64,000 nucleotides of DNA from Chitinophagaceae bacterium. GTDB taxonomy: Bacteria; Bacteroidota; Bacteroidia; Chitinophagales; Chitinophagaceae. Location: the NCBI GenBank assembly GCA_027486835.1, contig JAIXOJ010000068.1, forward strand, positions 19,381 to 83,380, in the 5' to 3' direction. Shown piece by piece: positions 1-12,800 of the stretch. A model generated the notes under the pieces. That model ran no database searches. It had not been told where the DNA came from and saw only the letters and a list, made by a program, of their open reading frames with translations. Position 1 is the first letter of the stretch. Each line of letters starts with the position of its first letter. A program made the translations under genes and the position numbers.

Positions 1-1319
1 TTTGCACCCCGAGCCGCACCAGTTTTTTTACGGGCAAATACATCATTCGTACTGGCAATGTGTTCAATGGCGATGAACACCATTTGCAGCCCGATGATTG
101 GAGTTTTATCGAACCGTTGAAAAAAGCAGGCTACATCATTGGGCTGGCAGGAAAGAACCACACATTCTCGGAAGGATTTTTCAATAAATATTTCGACTAC
201 AGGGAAGAAAGCTCCCATTTTGGAAAAATACACGGAGAAATCAGCAAAGAGGACAAAGAAGTTAGAACCTACTTGACCAAGGACAGCCGAAAAGGCTTTG
301 AAAAATCAAAGATGTTGTTGGAAGGATTGGTGGACGGCCCCATGCCTTTTCCCAAAGAAGTTTGCCCTGCATATAGGACGGCTATCGACGGGGTCAATTT
401 CTTGGATAAATACCACGACAAACCTTTTTTTCTGCATTTTTCCTTTGGCGACCCGCATTGGCCTACCGTTGCCCCCGAGCCTTATTATTCCATGTACAAC
501 CCCGATTCATTGACCCTGCCCGAAGAAAATTTTAATTGGAAAGGGCATCCTTTCAAGCATTTTGTGCAATCGCAGGCTGCTGGCTACGACCATTATAACC
601 ACCAAGAAAAAGCAAGGATACTCGCCACCTACTATGCACAGATCAGCTTTGTAGATGCTTGCATCGGCTTGTTGTTGGACAAGCTCGACTCCTTTGGGTT
701 GATGAAAAATACCATCATTGTTTTCACTTCCGATCATGGAGATTTTGGTGGCAATTATGGAATGGTTGCCAAAACAGGCGGCTTCCAAGAATCGCTTATC
801 CGTATCCCGGGAATTGTGTATCTCCCCAAATTGGAAGGAAAGGGCAAGGCTGTGGATGCCCTTATCAGCAATATCGATGTGATGCCTACGGTCTATGATT
901 ATTTAGGCATGGCCTATCCCAAACAAGTGCAGGGCAAATCGTTCTTGGGTGTTTTGCAAGGGAAAAATACCAGCCACCGGGATGTGATTTTTTCGGAAGT
1001 AGGTACCATCGATACACCGCCCCCTGCCATGCCACGGGAACAATACAAACAATATGCAGCCGAACGGGCCAAGAAAGACGGGATGTTCTGGTTTATCGAT
1101 TATACCACCAAGGGCAGGAGCGTAATGATACGAAAAGGCGATTGGAAATACACCTACAACACGGGCGATTTGAGCGAGCTGTACAATTTCAAGAAAGACC
1201 CGCTCGAATTGAACAACCTGATTGACAAACCCAAATATGCCGCAGTTCAAAAAGCGTTGAATAGTGAATTGATTGCTTGGTTATTGGCGGCTCCTGTTGA
1301 GAATATCAGGATGAAATAG
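1..1319 (+). CDS. S1-family sulfatase, 5'-truncated by window edge
   Basis: This is the C-terminal part of a formylglycine-dependent sulfatase that removes sulfate esters, probably from polysaccharide. The reading frame is open from the first codon at position 3 and that codon is the Cys of the signature CTPSR (nt 3-17), the residue matured to formylglycine; it is followed by TSFFTGKY as in S1 sulfatases. About 438 codons are visible. A later metal/substrate segment reads TSDHGDFGG (about nt 727-753), and the C-terminus has the usual subdomain with GDWKYTYN. A GTG at 60 is not the true start because the catalytic motif lies upstream of it. The N-terminus, including any signal peptide and the first metal-binding Asp pair, is outside the window. 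A second sulfatase follows after 18 bp, so the two are probably co-transcribed. Confidence 0.92.
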   Translation, partial: CTPSRTSFFTGKYIIRTGNVFNGDEHHLQPDDWSFIEPLKKAGYIIGLAGKNHTFSEGFFNKYFDYREESSHFGKIHGEISKEDKEVRTYLTKDSRKGFEKSKMLLEGLVDGPMPFPKEVCPAYRTAIDGVNFLDKYHDKPFFLHFSFGDPHWPTVAPEPYYSMYNPDSLTLPEENFNWKGHPFKHFVQSQAAGYDHYNHQEKARILATYYAQISFVDACIGLLLDKLDSFGLMKNTIIVFTSDHGDFGGNYGMVAKTGGFQESLIRIPGIVYLPKLEGKGKAVDALISNIDVMPTVYDYLGMAYPKQVQGKSFLGVLQGKNTSHRDVIFSEVGTIDTPPPAMPREQYKQYAAERAKKDGMFWFIDYTTKGRSVMIRKGDWKYTYNTGDLSELYNFKKDPLELNNLIDKPKYAAVQKALNSELIAWLLAAPVENIRMK

Positions 1320-1337
1320 TAATAAATTACTCAGGAT

Positions 1338-2813
1338 ATGAATAAAATGAAAAACAGTATTTTTTGTTTATTACTGCTTTTGTTAGTAAGCAACTTAGGC
1401 TTTGCGCAGCAAAAAAAATCCCTTAAACCCAACATCATTTTCATTCTTGCAGATGATTTATCGGCAAAAGAATTGAGCATGTATGGCAACCAAGAACACA
1501 AAACCCCCAACATAGACAGGTTGGCAAAGGAGGGCGTTCATTTCAGCACTTGTTGGGGTGCTGCGGTTTGTTCACCAGCAAGGGCCATGTTGCTTACTGG
1601 CAAATATGCCTATCAAACCCAATGGTACAGCGTTCGGCTTACGCCAAAAGGAGATGAACCCAATGCTTGTTTATATAAACAACATGCGCTATTGAGCACG
1701 ATAGCCAAACAAGCGGGCTACACAACGGCCATGTCGGGCAAATGGCAAATGGGCTGTGGCGACCCCACCAAAGATTGGAAGTGGGACGAATGGTCGTTGC
1801 CCTATAAATATTTGCCTTGGCATGGGGATGTTTGTCCCGATTCCTTTATACTGGCTGGGCAAGTGCCCATGTATTGGGGTGGACCTTTCGGTGCAAACGG
1901 GATAGCCAAGAAAACATCCCAACAAGATTTTACCGAAGATTTACACAACGATTTTATGCTCGATTTTATAACAAGGCATAAAAATGAACCTTTCTTTTAT
2001 TATTACACCACCAATTTGCCCCATGTAAGTTGGGATTACGAACATCGAAACCCGAACGACATAGACAAGAAAACAGGTAAATACAATTGGAACTATGTGG
2101 AGATGCCCAAACGGGACAGCAATGGTACACAGCTTTTTCGTCCCGACGGTTCAAAGCAAAAAACAGAAGGCACATTGAAAGCCGATATTGAATACTTGGA
2201 TTATCAAATAGGTAAGCTCATCAAAAAACTAAAAGACCTCCATATCTACGATAACACCCTGATTATTTTCACGGCAGACAATGCAACTAAAGGCTGGAAG
2301 GGAAGCGTGGAAGAAGAACATGGGCCACGGGTGCCTTTGATCATAGAAGGGCCGGGCATCATCAAAGACCCCAAGCCTCAAACTGCACTCGTTGATTTTA
2401 CGGATTTTCTGCCCACATTGGCCCAGATAATGAAAACAGAATTGCCAAAAAATGAGCACATGGACGGTAAAAGCTTCTACCCATTGCTCTATGGCAAACC
2501 CTTTGAAAGCCGTGAATGGATCTATACCAACCACGACCAATACAGAATGTTCAGGTCTTCGCAATGGATTTTGGATGGCTATAAAACACTTTGGTTCTCT
2601 GGCGAAAACAGAAACCACATCGGCTATAAAAAACTACCGTACCAAGCCAACGATAGCACAAAGAATGCAATGGATTATTTCAACAAAGTGTCCAAGCAAA
2701 TACCCGATTTAGACATCACCACCGAGTTTTTCAAAAAGTCTAAATCCTATTACGAAGACTATAAAAAAGTAAAGGAAGTTGAGAATAGTACTATGCCGTT
2801 GGATAAGCCATAA
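1338..2813 (+). CDS. S1-family sulfatase, exported
   Basis: A 491-residue arylsulfatase-like enzyme predicted to hydrolyse sulfate esters in the periplasm. Residues 1-24 form a signal peptide (Leu-rich core, FAQ end). The metal-binding pair is in ILADD (D39-D40) and the sulfatase signature is CSPAR with the formylglycine Cys at residue 78, followed by LLTGKYAY. GKWQMG and FTADNATKGWKG are further family segments. Length is normal for the family. It starts 18 bp after the previous sulfatase, which suggests one transcript and two activities on the same sulfated glycan. Base composition is visibly GC-richer than the PUL further right. Substrate specificity cannot be read from the sequence. Confidence 0.95.
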   Translation: MNKMKNSIFCLLLLLLVSNLGFAQQKKSLKPNIIFILADDLSAKELSMYGNQEHKTPNIDRLAKEGVHFSTCWGAAVCSPARAMLLTGKYAYQTQWYSVRLTPKGDEPNACLYKQHALLSTIAKQAGYTTAMSGKWQMGCGDPTKDWKWDEWSLPYKYLPWHGDVCPDSFILAGQVPMYWGGPFGANGIAKKTSQQDFTEDLHNDFMLDFITRHKNEPFFYYYTTNLPHVSWDYEHRNPNDIDKKTGKYNWNYVEMPKRDSNGTQLFRPDGSKQKTEGTLKADIEYLDYQIGKLIKKLKDLHIYDNTLIIFTADNATKGWKGSVEEEHGPRVPLIIEGPGIIKDPKPQTALVDFTDFLPTLAQIMKTELPKNEHMDGKSFYPLLYGKPFESREWIYTNHDQYRMFRSSQWILDGYKTLWFSGENRNHIGYKKLPYQANDSTKNAMDYFNKVSKQIPDLDITTEFFKKSKSYYEDYKKVKEVENSTMPLDKP

Positions 2814-3338
2814 ATACTAGGCTTAAAAACAATATATCGATTTAAAATAAGTGCATTAATATTTTGAATAGCATTAAGCTCTTAAGAAGTTTAAAAGCAG
2901 CGGTTTTTTCGGGAATCTTTTCACCCAATTTTATGGTTCAAAAATTGAAAGAAATTAATTACTTTTTGTAATTCCCAGCATACATTCATTCATACAAGTC
3001 ATCCAGCACTTATTGCCATTTGATTGGATGCTAATAAGTTTACAATGGATAGTATTGGTCACGTAATAATCTCCAATTGTTCATTAGTAGCAGCTAACCA
3101 GAAGGTCTTTTTTCTTTTTTGGGTAGTATGCTTATAGGTTTAGAAAGCTTATATACTCAGCTTATTTGTTCTGTTGCTAAGGGAATTTTGAAGTATCCGT
3201 TTGCTGAATCGAGTGTTATTTACCATTGGAAGCTAGTAAGTTTTATTGTTTTTTTCATCTTGCCAATAGGGAAATTAGATACTGTCAATTTGTCTTTAGC
3301 AGAAACGAATATTTGCTTAGTTGTGACAATTTGACTCC
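2814..3338. other. AT-rich intergenic stretch before array 1
   Basis: No gene is supported here. Short open frames exist but lack any recognisable protein. It leads directly into the 21-bp array at 3339; a phrase resembling the array unit (agcagctaacc, about 3091) may be a decayed outlying copy. The stretch from 3461 to about 3779 is likewise AT-rich without a supported gene and must hold the promoter of the giant gene. Confidence 0.5.
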
Positions 3339-3460
3339 TTTTGAGGCTACTAACCTCCCTTTTGCGGCAGCTAAGTCCCCTTTTGCAGCAGCTAAGTTCC
3401 CTTTTGCGGCAGCTAACCTCCCTTTTGCGGCAACCAACCTCCCTTTTGCCCCTTTTGAGC
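3339..3460. repeat. Tandem array 1, period 21 bp
   Basis: Six units start with ttttg at 3339, 3360, 3381, 3402, 3423 and 3444, exactly 21 bp apart, and a partial one follows at 3453. A typical unit begins ttttgcggcagctaacct. The array is much GC-richer than the AT-rich DNA on both sides. Because 21 is a multiple of 3, frames stay open on both strands (heptapeptide of the type NLPFAAA on +, REVSCRK on -), so open frames alone are not evidence of coding. It lies between a sulfatase and a T9SS giant gene, both on the + strand. Confidence 0.9.
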
Positions 3461-3830
3461 ATTTTTAGAGCGTTTCTAGACTATTTTTTTAAGCATTAGC
3501 GTTTAAAAAAATATAAGCAAGTAGTAACTTTTTGAAATTACCCGGATTCCTATAATTGGTTCAACTCATCCAACGATTAGTACCATTTTAGCGAATGTGA
3601 TTATGTTAATATTTGGTAGTATTTTACATGTATTGATTGTATCCTTGTATTCTTAGCAATAACCCTTAATGGCTTTTTTGTTTGGTTTAATAAGACTAGA
3701 TTTTTTGAACCGCATTGTTTAATGTCGTTAAATAAAAATAGAATAGGGGCTTCAAATACTAATTACGTCATTGTTACGAATGATTGATGTAATTGTAAAA
3801 AATATTTTGCCTAAAAAAGTGTTTGCAGCT

Positions 3831-6800
3831 ATGAAAATTTCGTCTGAAGCTAATTCCCTTCTTGAAAAAAACGATTGCCCCCAAAAATATTTCTTAAAGG
3901 TTGCTTTATTGATAATTGGATTACTCAGCCTTTTTTATACAAACAGTCTCCATGCTCAAACCACCTACACTTGGAAAACTTCCCCCGTTGATAACAACTG
4001 GACTAACGGCAGCAATTGGACCAAATCGGGTACAACCACTTCTAACACTTTCCCTGGATTGACAGCAACGGATATCGTGGTGATTGCTTCTGGTGCGCCC
4101 ACGATTTCATCGGGTAGTTATACCATTGCAAGGATTTCTGTCAACAATACCAGCTCAACGGTTCAAGGTAATTTGACCATTAATAACAATGCTACTTTAA
4201 CTGTGAATGGCACGGGTACTACTGCCACTCCTACAGTATCCATAGCGGGTGGTATCATCACAAACAATGGAACTTTATCCATTAGCACCACAGCCACAGG
4301 AGCTGGTTTTGGAATTATTTTCAACGATGCTCCCGACAAAACCATTGCCACCAAATATGACGGTACGGGCACATTGAACATCAACACTTCGGCAGGCAAT
4401 ACATCGAGCGGTGCAGTGTTGTTTAACAATACCACTACTACGTCTAACCCGCCCAACCTATTGTTCAATGGCACCACCAATTTGACTCTAAAAGCTGGTG
4501 CTTATGCCATCGTGACTACATCGGGCAATGTCAATGCCGTGGTGGGCGGCACTGGTTTTACAATGGGTACGGTTGCCAATCCTGTTTCAAATGGCTTGAT
4601 AAATCAAGCAGGTGGAGGAAGTACTTTGACCATTAATAGCGGTACAGCCCTCAATTGTGTAGGCGCAAGCACCAATACAATCAATGGGGTGCAAATAGCC
4701 CCTTCAACAGGCAACGCCAATTTTCTAAACCTAGGAACAATCAATGTTGCTGGTACTTATACTTCCGGTGTTCGGCTCAATAGCTCTTCCACAGGAACCA
4801 ACACTTTCAATAACCAAGGATCGATTACTGTTGACATCACAAGCCCGACCAATTTTGCTGGGGCTTTGCATGTGGCAGGCAATGTGACTGCTACCAATTT
4901 CAGCATCACCAATAGCGGCACAATGAGCCTAAACAACAATCGCTTTAGCTCAAACACCAGCACGGGCTATGCGGTTTTTATTGGCGGTACAAATACCCCC
5001 AATGTAGCAATTACCAATAGTGGAACTTTTACAGCTACAGGAGCCAATACTTTTTTTGGCGGCACATTGAGTACTACCAGTTTGACCAATACCGCAACGG
5101 GTGTTTTGACTACGAACTATGAGTTGGACAAAATGACTATAGAAAATAGCGGTATCATCAATTTTGTGAATACAGGCAGCACACCTTCGGTCAATAGCGC
5201 GGCATCATATGTATCCATAAGCAATAGCGGAACCATCAACACGAATGCAGGGAATAGTGGTATTTTAACGAAATTGAGTAGTTTAGTAACCACTGCAAAT
5301 AGTGTGTTGAACCCTGGCGGAACTGCTGGTTATGGCATTATTGATGTTTCAACCTCAGGCATAGCAACCATGCTTGGCACTTTGCAATTGCAAGTGGCTG
5401 GAAGTACTGCCGCTGGTACCGACTTCGATCAGATGAAAAACACAAGCGGTACGTTTTCGCTGAGTGGGCTTAACTTGAAAATATCTGGACTCTTTACCCC
5501 TACCACCAATTATACGCCCATAACCATCATCAGTGCAAGTGGAGGTACAATCACTGGCACATTGGCAAGCGTGACAGGATTAACTTCTGGTTGGTCGCTG
5601 CAATACAATAGCACGTCCGTTCAGTTGGTTTATACGTTATCAACCTATTTTGTTTCACCTACGGGAAATGACAACAATGTAGGGTCTATCGATTTTCCTT
5701 TTTTGACCATTCAAGAAGCATTTAATACGGCTGTTGCTGGCAATACGATCAATCTTAGGGCTGGCACTTACCGAGAGTCTGTGAATATCAATACCCATAA
5801 TATCACTTTACAAGCATACAATAATGAAGCAGTCATAATATCAGGAACGGACGTATATAACAACCTCACTTGGACACCAACGGCGGGAAACAGTGCGATT
5901 TATTCCGCTCCTTACACGGGTGCAGCATTTGAACAATTGTTTTTCAACAACAAACCCATGATCCAAGCCCGTTGGCCCAACCTGCCAAAGGATGCCAACG
6001 GTGATTGGAACTATTGGGATACTACTTTTTGGGCTGATGCAAGCAAAGGAGCCGTCTATGGAACAATGGTAGATTCCGCTTTGTCCACCTCTGGATTCAG
6101 TGCTGTGGGCGCATGGGCAGTGCTAAACGTTAGCCATCAATATTACACTTGGACAAGACCCGTTTTGAGCCACACCAAAGGGGCGCCTAGTTTTACTTAT
6201 GCGCAAGATTTGGGCGGTACGATTAGTCCAACATTGCCATATACCGATGATAGATATTACCTATTTGGTAAGTTGGATTTGTTGGATGCGCCTGGCGAAT
6301 GGTTTTATGACACGATAGCCAAATTGATTTATTTCTATCCGCCCAATGGGCTCAACCCGAATACTTTGGGCATAGAAATTAAAAGCAGGAATTATAGCAT
6401 TTCAGCAACTAGCGATACCAACTTGACCATTCAAAACCTAACTTTTTGGGCCACGGCTTTTAAGTTCAATTCCATGACATCGGGATGCAACAATTTGATA
6501 TTTAAAAACAATACTGTTCGTTATTCATCTTCTACGGAGTTTTTCAGCGTCAATACTGGGCAATATGGCGACAGTTTTGAAGATAATTATCCTGTCATTA
6601 ATGGGAACAATTGTAAAATAACAGGCAACACTTTTGCCGACGGAGGCCTATCTGCATTGTTGGTGAGTGGTTATGACAACTTGATAGAAAACAATATTGT
6701 CCACGATTTTAATTACACATCCTCCTTAGTTACGCCCCTCTTTCAAGTATCAAGGACTTGGAATTCCTACATTGGCTATGCAGGCAGGGCTAAAGTTCAG

Positions 6801-9800
6801 TATAATGACTTTTACAATGGGGGTGGGGTGCTTTTATCTGTAGGCCAGAGTTACAACGATATCAGCAACAACCATTTTTACAATGGATTCATGTCCTGTT
6901 CTGGCGGCAACAAAGACCATTCAATGGTTTATACCAACTGTGCGAATAACAATTCATCATCCATGGGCACAAGGTTTCACCACAATTGGATTCACGACGG
7001 CTATTGTGGCACGACCAAAACCGATTGGGGCGGCGGCACTGGCATCAGGGGCGATGATACCACAACTGGGGTTACGATGGACCATTTGGTCACATGGAAT
7101 CTCGGAAGCGTGGGCATCAACATGAAATCACCAGTACCTCAAACTTCCAATCAGGCAAACTTTGTTTTGAACAATACCTCTTTCAATAATTCCAGCAACA
7201 ACACGATAAATAGTTCTATCATCATAGAAACCACAGGGTTGAACTCCAACAAGTTTAGTTCCCTATATAACAATGCAGGTTTAGGCACTTATGGAGGATG
7301 GTTTGCCACTGCCATACAATATCTAACTGCAAAGGGCAACAATTATGATACCTCATCGAAAGTGTTGCTGGAAGACACAGCTTCGTATGATTTCAGACCA
7401 CTTTCAGGTTCAGTTATGGTGAATAATGGAACTGCTATTTCGGGCATAACCACTGATGTAACCGATGGCTTGCCCGATATCGGGGCTTATGAAAGAGGGT
7501 TGACCACCTATTGGATTCCTGGCTTTCGGGATGTAAAAACAAGTTTCCCGATTATTCCCGATGGCAGCACCTGTGTTTCGATTACAAGAGATCAATTGAT
7601 GTGGAAGCCTGCCTATAAATCCGTTTCCAACAATATTTATTTTGGTACATCTGCTGGTAGTTTGACATTCCAAACCACTACACCTGCCGAGCAGAACGTA
7701 TTTGCATTGCCAACATTGAGTAATAATACAACTTACTATTGGCGAGTAGATGCGGTTATGAGCGATAATTCAGTGGTTACAGGCACGGTTTGGTCTTTTA
7801 CCACCAAAAATGCCATTGTACTTTCTTCTGCTGTTGGTTCCAATGCACAGACAGCTTGTATCAATTCGGCCATTACCAATATTACTTATAATGTTGGAAG
7901 CGCAACAGGCGCAAGTTTTAGTGGTTTGCCAACAGGTGTAACTGGGTTGCTTTCTGGGAATACAGTCACCATAAGTGGAACACCCACTCAATCTGGAACT
8001 TTCAACTATACTTTGACGCTTACGAGCAATTGCGGTACGTTCACCACCAATGGTACAATTGCGGTAACTGCAAACAATACCATTACAAGAACATCAGCAG
8101 CCGCCACTACTTCCCAAACACTCTGCATCAATACTGCAATCACCAACATCACTTACAGTACCGTCAGGGCAACAGGAGCCAATTTCAGTGGATTGCCCAC
8201 TGGTGTTACTGGGGCTTGGTCGAGCAATGTGGTAACCATAAGTGGTACTCCTACCGTGTCAGGCAGCTTTTCATACACGGTTACCTTGACAGGCGGATGT
8301 GGAACTATTACAGCATCAGGAACAATTACCGTAAATGCGACCAATACAGTAACACTTTCATCGGTCACAGGTACGGATGCGCAAACGCCCTGCATCAATA
8401 CCCCAATCACCAATATTACCTACAGCACGACTGGAGCAACAGGGGCATCGGTAACAAGTTTGGGAGGTGGAATAACTGGTGCTTGGTCAGGCAATGTGGT
8501 AACCATTTCTGGTTCGCCAACTGCAGCAACCAATAGAAATTACACGGTTACGTTGACTGGAGGTTGTGGTACGGTAACAACAACAGGAACTATCAATGTC
8601 ATAGCCAACAATACCATTAATAGAACTTCTACTGCTGCCACTACTTCACAAACTGTTTCGCTGAATGCTGCCATTACCAACATCACTTACAGTGCTGTTC
8701 GTGCAACAGGAGCCACTTTTAGTGGTTTGCCCAATGGAGTAAATGGAGTTTGGTCGGGCAATGTGGTCACCATAAGTGGATCCCCTAGCCAAGCAGGTAC
8801 CTTTAATTATACGGTTACCTTAACAGGAGGATGTGGCAATGTAACCACCACAGGGAGCATAACCGTAAACAAGGCAACACCAACATTGAGTGTTTCGGGG
8901 ACACAGACTTTTACGTACAATGGCAATTCACAAGGACCAGCAACCATTAATTACAATGGCGATGGAACAACCACATTGTTATATACCAATACATCAGGTT
9001 CTGCCTATTCGTCCAATACACCCCCGACCAATGCAGGCAGCTATCAAGTAGTGGCAAGCGCAACGGCTGGTGCAAACTACAATGCCGCAACTTCAAGTAC
9101 TTATAGTTTTACTATCAATAAAGCAACACCAACGATAAGCGTATCGGGTACACAAGTCTTTACCTATAGTGGTACATCACAAGGTCCATCGAGCATTAGC
9201 TACAGTGGCGATGGGGCTACTTCTTTGTTATATACCAATACATCAGGAACAGCTTATTCTTCCAGCACACCTCCTACCAATGCAGGCAGCTATCAAGTAG
9301 TGGGAAGTGCAGTATCAACTACGAATTACAATGCTGCCACTTCATCAGCTTACACATTTACGATAGGAAAAGCCACTGCAACCATTAGCGTTTCGGGCGT
9401 TCAATCTTTCACTTATAATGGTACTTCACAAGGGCCTGCCACGATTACCTATTCAGGCGATGGCGGCACTACTTTGCTCTATACCAATACATCTGGCACT
9501 GCTTATTCATCCAACCAAGCCCCGACCAATGCGGGCAGCTATCAAGTAGTGGCAACGGCAAGTGCTGGCACCCACTATTTAACTGTTAGCTCCAATGCCT
9601 ACACTTTTACTATCAACAAGGCAAATTCAAGCATATCGGTATCGGGTACCAATACATTCACTTACACGGGCGCTGCCCAAGGTCCAGCCACCATTACCAA
9701 TACAGGCGATGGAAGTGTTTCATTATTGTACACCAATACTTCTGGCACGGCTTATTCTTCCAATACCCCACCAACCAATACAGGAAATTATCAAGTGGTA

Positions 9801-12800
9801 GCAACGGCTACTGCTGGAACGAATTATAATGGAGCTGTTTCCGGTGCGTATTCATTCACGATAACCAAAGCAACTTTATCCATAACCGCCAATAATCAAA
9901 CTGTAACATTCGGAACCAATGCTTCTACTGTACTCGGCAATGGTAGTTATACGGCTTCTGGTTTTGTAAATGGCGAAACTGCAACTGTTATCACGGGTTC
10001 GGTCACTTATTCGACCAATTATACCTCGATAACAACACCAAATACTACTGGGGTAACCATTACACCTTCAACGTCAGGATTGTCAGCTACCAATTATACT
10101 TTTTCAGCGGTCAATGGTTCAATAACTGTTGCTTGTAATACCATTAGCGCAACCTTGAGCGGAACTGCTACGATTTGCGCGGGTTCGAGTGGCAATATTT
10201 CCTTGTCGATAACCGGAGGCAATGCCCCTTATACGATAGTGTATTCCGATGGAACGTCTAATACGACTTTAAACAACTATTCCGACAACGCCTTGATTGC
10301 AGTATCACCAACTATAAATACCAATTATACCCCGATTTCCGTTACGGACATCAACGGATGTACGGCAGCATCACTCACCGGTACTGCATTCATTTCGGTC
10401 TTGTCCAATTCCACGGCCGCTAATTCCTTAACCGCTTCCACTTCTCCGATATGTTCTGGAAGCAGCACGACAATTACACAATCAGGTGGCAATCTTGGCT
10501 CGGGTACAGTTTGGAAATGGTATTCAGATGCAGCATTCACTACTTTGATAGGAAGTTCCTCTTCTTCAAATGCAAGCTTATCCGTATCGCCAACTGTCAC
10601 TACGACCTATTATGTTAGGGCAGAGTCGGGGTCGGCTTGCGGTCCAGTGAGCGACAATTCAAAAAGCGTTACAGTGACCGTCATCACGCAATCCATAGCA
10701 GGAACGACTATTAGTGCGACGGTGACCAATATCTGTTCAGGAAGCAATACGCCAACGACCCTAACCCAATCAGGCGGTACACTCGGCACGGGGGCAACTT
10801 GGAAATGGTATTCCAATGCCACGTTTACCACCTTGGTTGGAACATCCACAAGTCCGAATGCGAGCTTGACGATTACGCCCACCGTTACCGCATCCTATTA
10901 TCTAAGGGCAGAAGGCACTTCAAGCCCTTGCGTGAGCGTTAAAAGCAATAATTCTTATTTCGTAACCGTAACAATCAGTACCAATTCCACTGCTGCAACA
11001 TCGGTTGCTGCCAGTGCCGCTTCAACCTGTATTGGTTCAATCACAACGCTTACGCAAACGGGTGGAACGCTTGGCAACAATGCTGTTTGGAAATGGTATT
11101 CCGATGCTACTTATGCCACGTTGGTTGGTACATCCTCACAGGCAGATGCTAGTTTGACAGTTTCTCCAACCAATAGCACGACCTATTATGTAAGGGCAGA
11201 AGGTTGCGCCAATGTGGGCGATAACAGCAGAAGCGTAACGGTTAGTAGTGTGACACCTTCCGTAGCTGCCGTTTCGTTGAGCGCAACGACCACCAACTTT
11301 TGCGCAGGCAGTGTTTCCTCCACTACTTTGACCCAAAGCGGTGGCTCATTAGGATCTAACGCTGTTTGGAAATGGTATTCCAATCCTGCATACACCAACT
11401 TGGTCGGTACTTCAAGCTCGGCCAATGCCAGCTTAACCATCACACCTTCTGCTACAACCACGTATTATGTAAGGGCGGAAGGCACTTCAAACCCTTGTAC
11501 GACCAATGTGGGCGATAATACCAAAGCGGTTACGGTCAGTGTCAATACATCATCAGTAGCAGCTACTACAATTACCGCTTCTGCCAACAATCTCTGTGTA
11601 GGAAGCAGCACCACGCTCACGCAATCAGGCGGCACCTTGGGAACGAGTGCCACATGGAAATGGTATTCCGATGCCGCATTTAACAATTTGGTGGGTAGTT
11701 CATCCAATGCCAACGCAAGTTTGACCGTAACCCCGACCGTAACCACCACCTATTATGTTCGAGCCGAGGGAACAGCAAGCCCTTGTGTTAGCGTTAGGAG
11801 CAACAATGCCTTTTTCGTAACTGTAAACATGGCTACTTCAAACACTTGGACGGGTGCGACCAATTCGGACTGGAATGTGCCAAACAACTGGTGTTCGGGT
11901 CAAGTTCCGGCAATAAATGCCGACGTAATCATTCCCAATACTTCCAACAAACCTTTATTGACTTCCAATACCACTGTGGGAGCTTTTAACCTCGCCAATG
12001 GTGCAACCCTCTCCTTAGCGAACAATACTTTGACCATCAACGGCGCCATTTCAGGTACAGGATTGATATCCAGTTCGCCAACTTCTAACTTGATTTGTAC
12101 TGGCAGCAGCAACGGCACGGTTTATTTTAGTACAGCCACCAAAGACACGACGAACGTCTTGAAAAATCTTACCATCAATACTACTGGAACCGTTGTCTTG
12201 GGCAATAGTCTCTCACTGAAAGGAACCCTGTTCCCTTTATCAGGAACATTGAACACGGGGGGAAATCTTACCTTGTTATCCGATAGTAACGGAACAGCAA
12301 GGGTGGACAAAGTGCTTGGTATTATTTCGGGCAATGTGACCGTCCAACGTTACATCACAGCGAAAACCGCCCGCAAGTATAGTTTCATCGGTTGCCCTGT
12401 TAGTGGTAGTAGCATCAAAAACGGTTGGCAACAGCAGGCATTTATTACAGGTAGCGGAAATGGAGGAGTGGTTTGTGGCAGTACCAATGGGTTAGGCGGC
12501 ACAACGGACAAATACAACAGCAATGGATTTGATGTTACAGTCAGCAACAAGCCTTCGATGTTTCTATATGCTGCAACCCCAGTAAGCGGGACACGTTGGG
12601 TAGGTATTTCGAATACCAACAATGCCAATTTAATCCCCGGAAAAGGATACCGCCTGAACATCAGGGGCGATAGGAACAGTGCCAACACCAATTGCAACAA
12701 TCAATTGAACTCGAACGCCCCAATGGCTCCGGAGGCAGTAACCCTTTCGGCTACAGGAGCTTTGACTACGGGCGACTTTTCGGTTGCCTTGAACGATACA

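Noticed and set aside
3220..3468. 80-codon frames on both strands over array 1
   Set aside because: Repeat-driven; no conserved feature or clear start.
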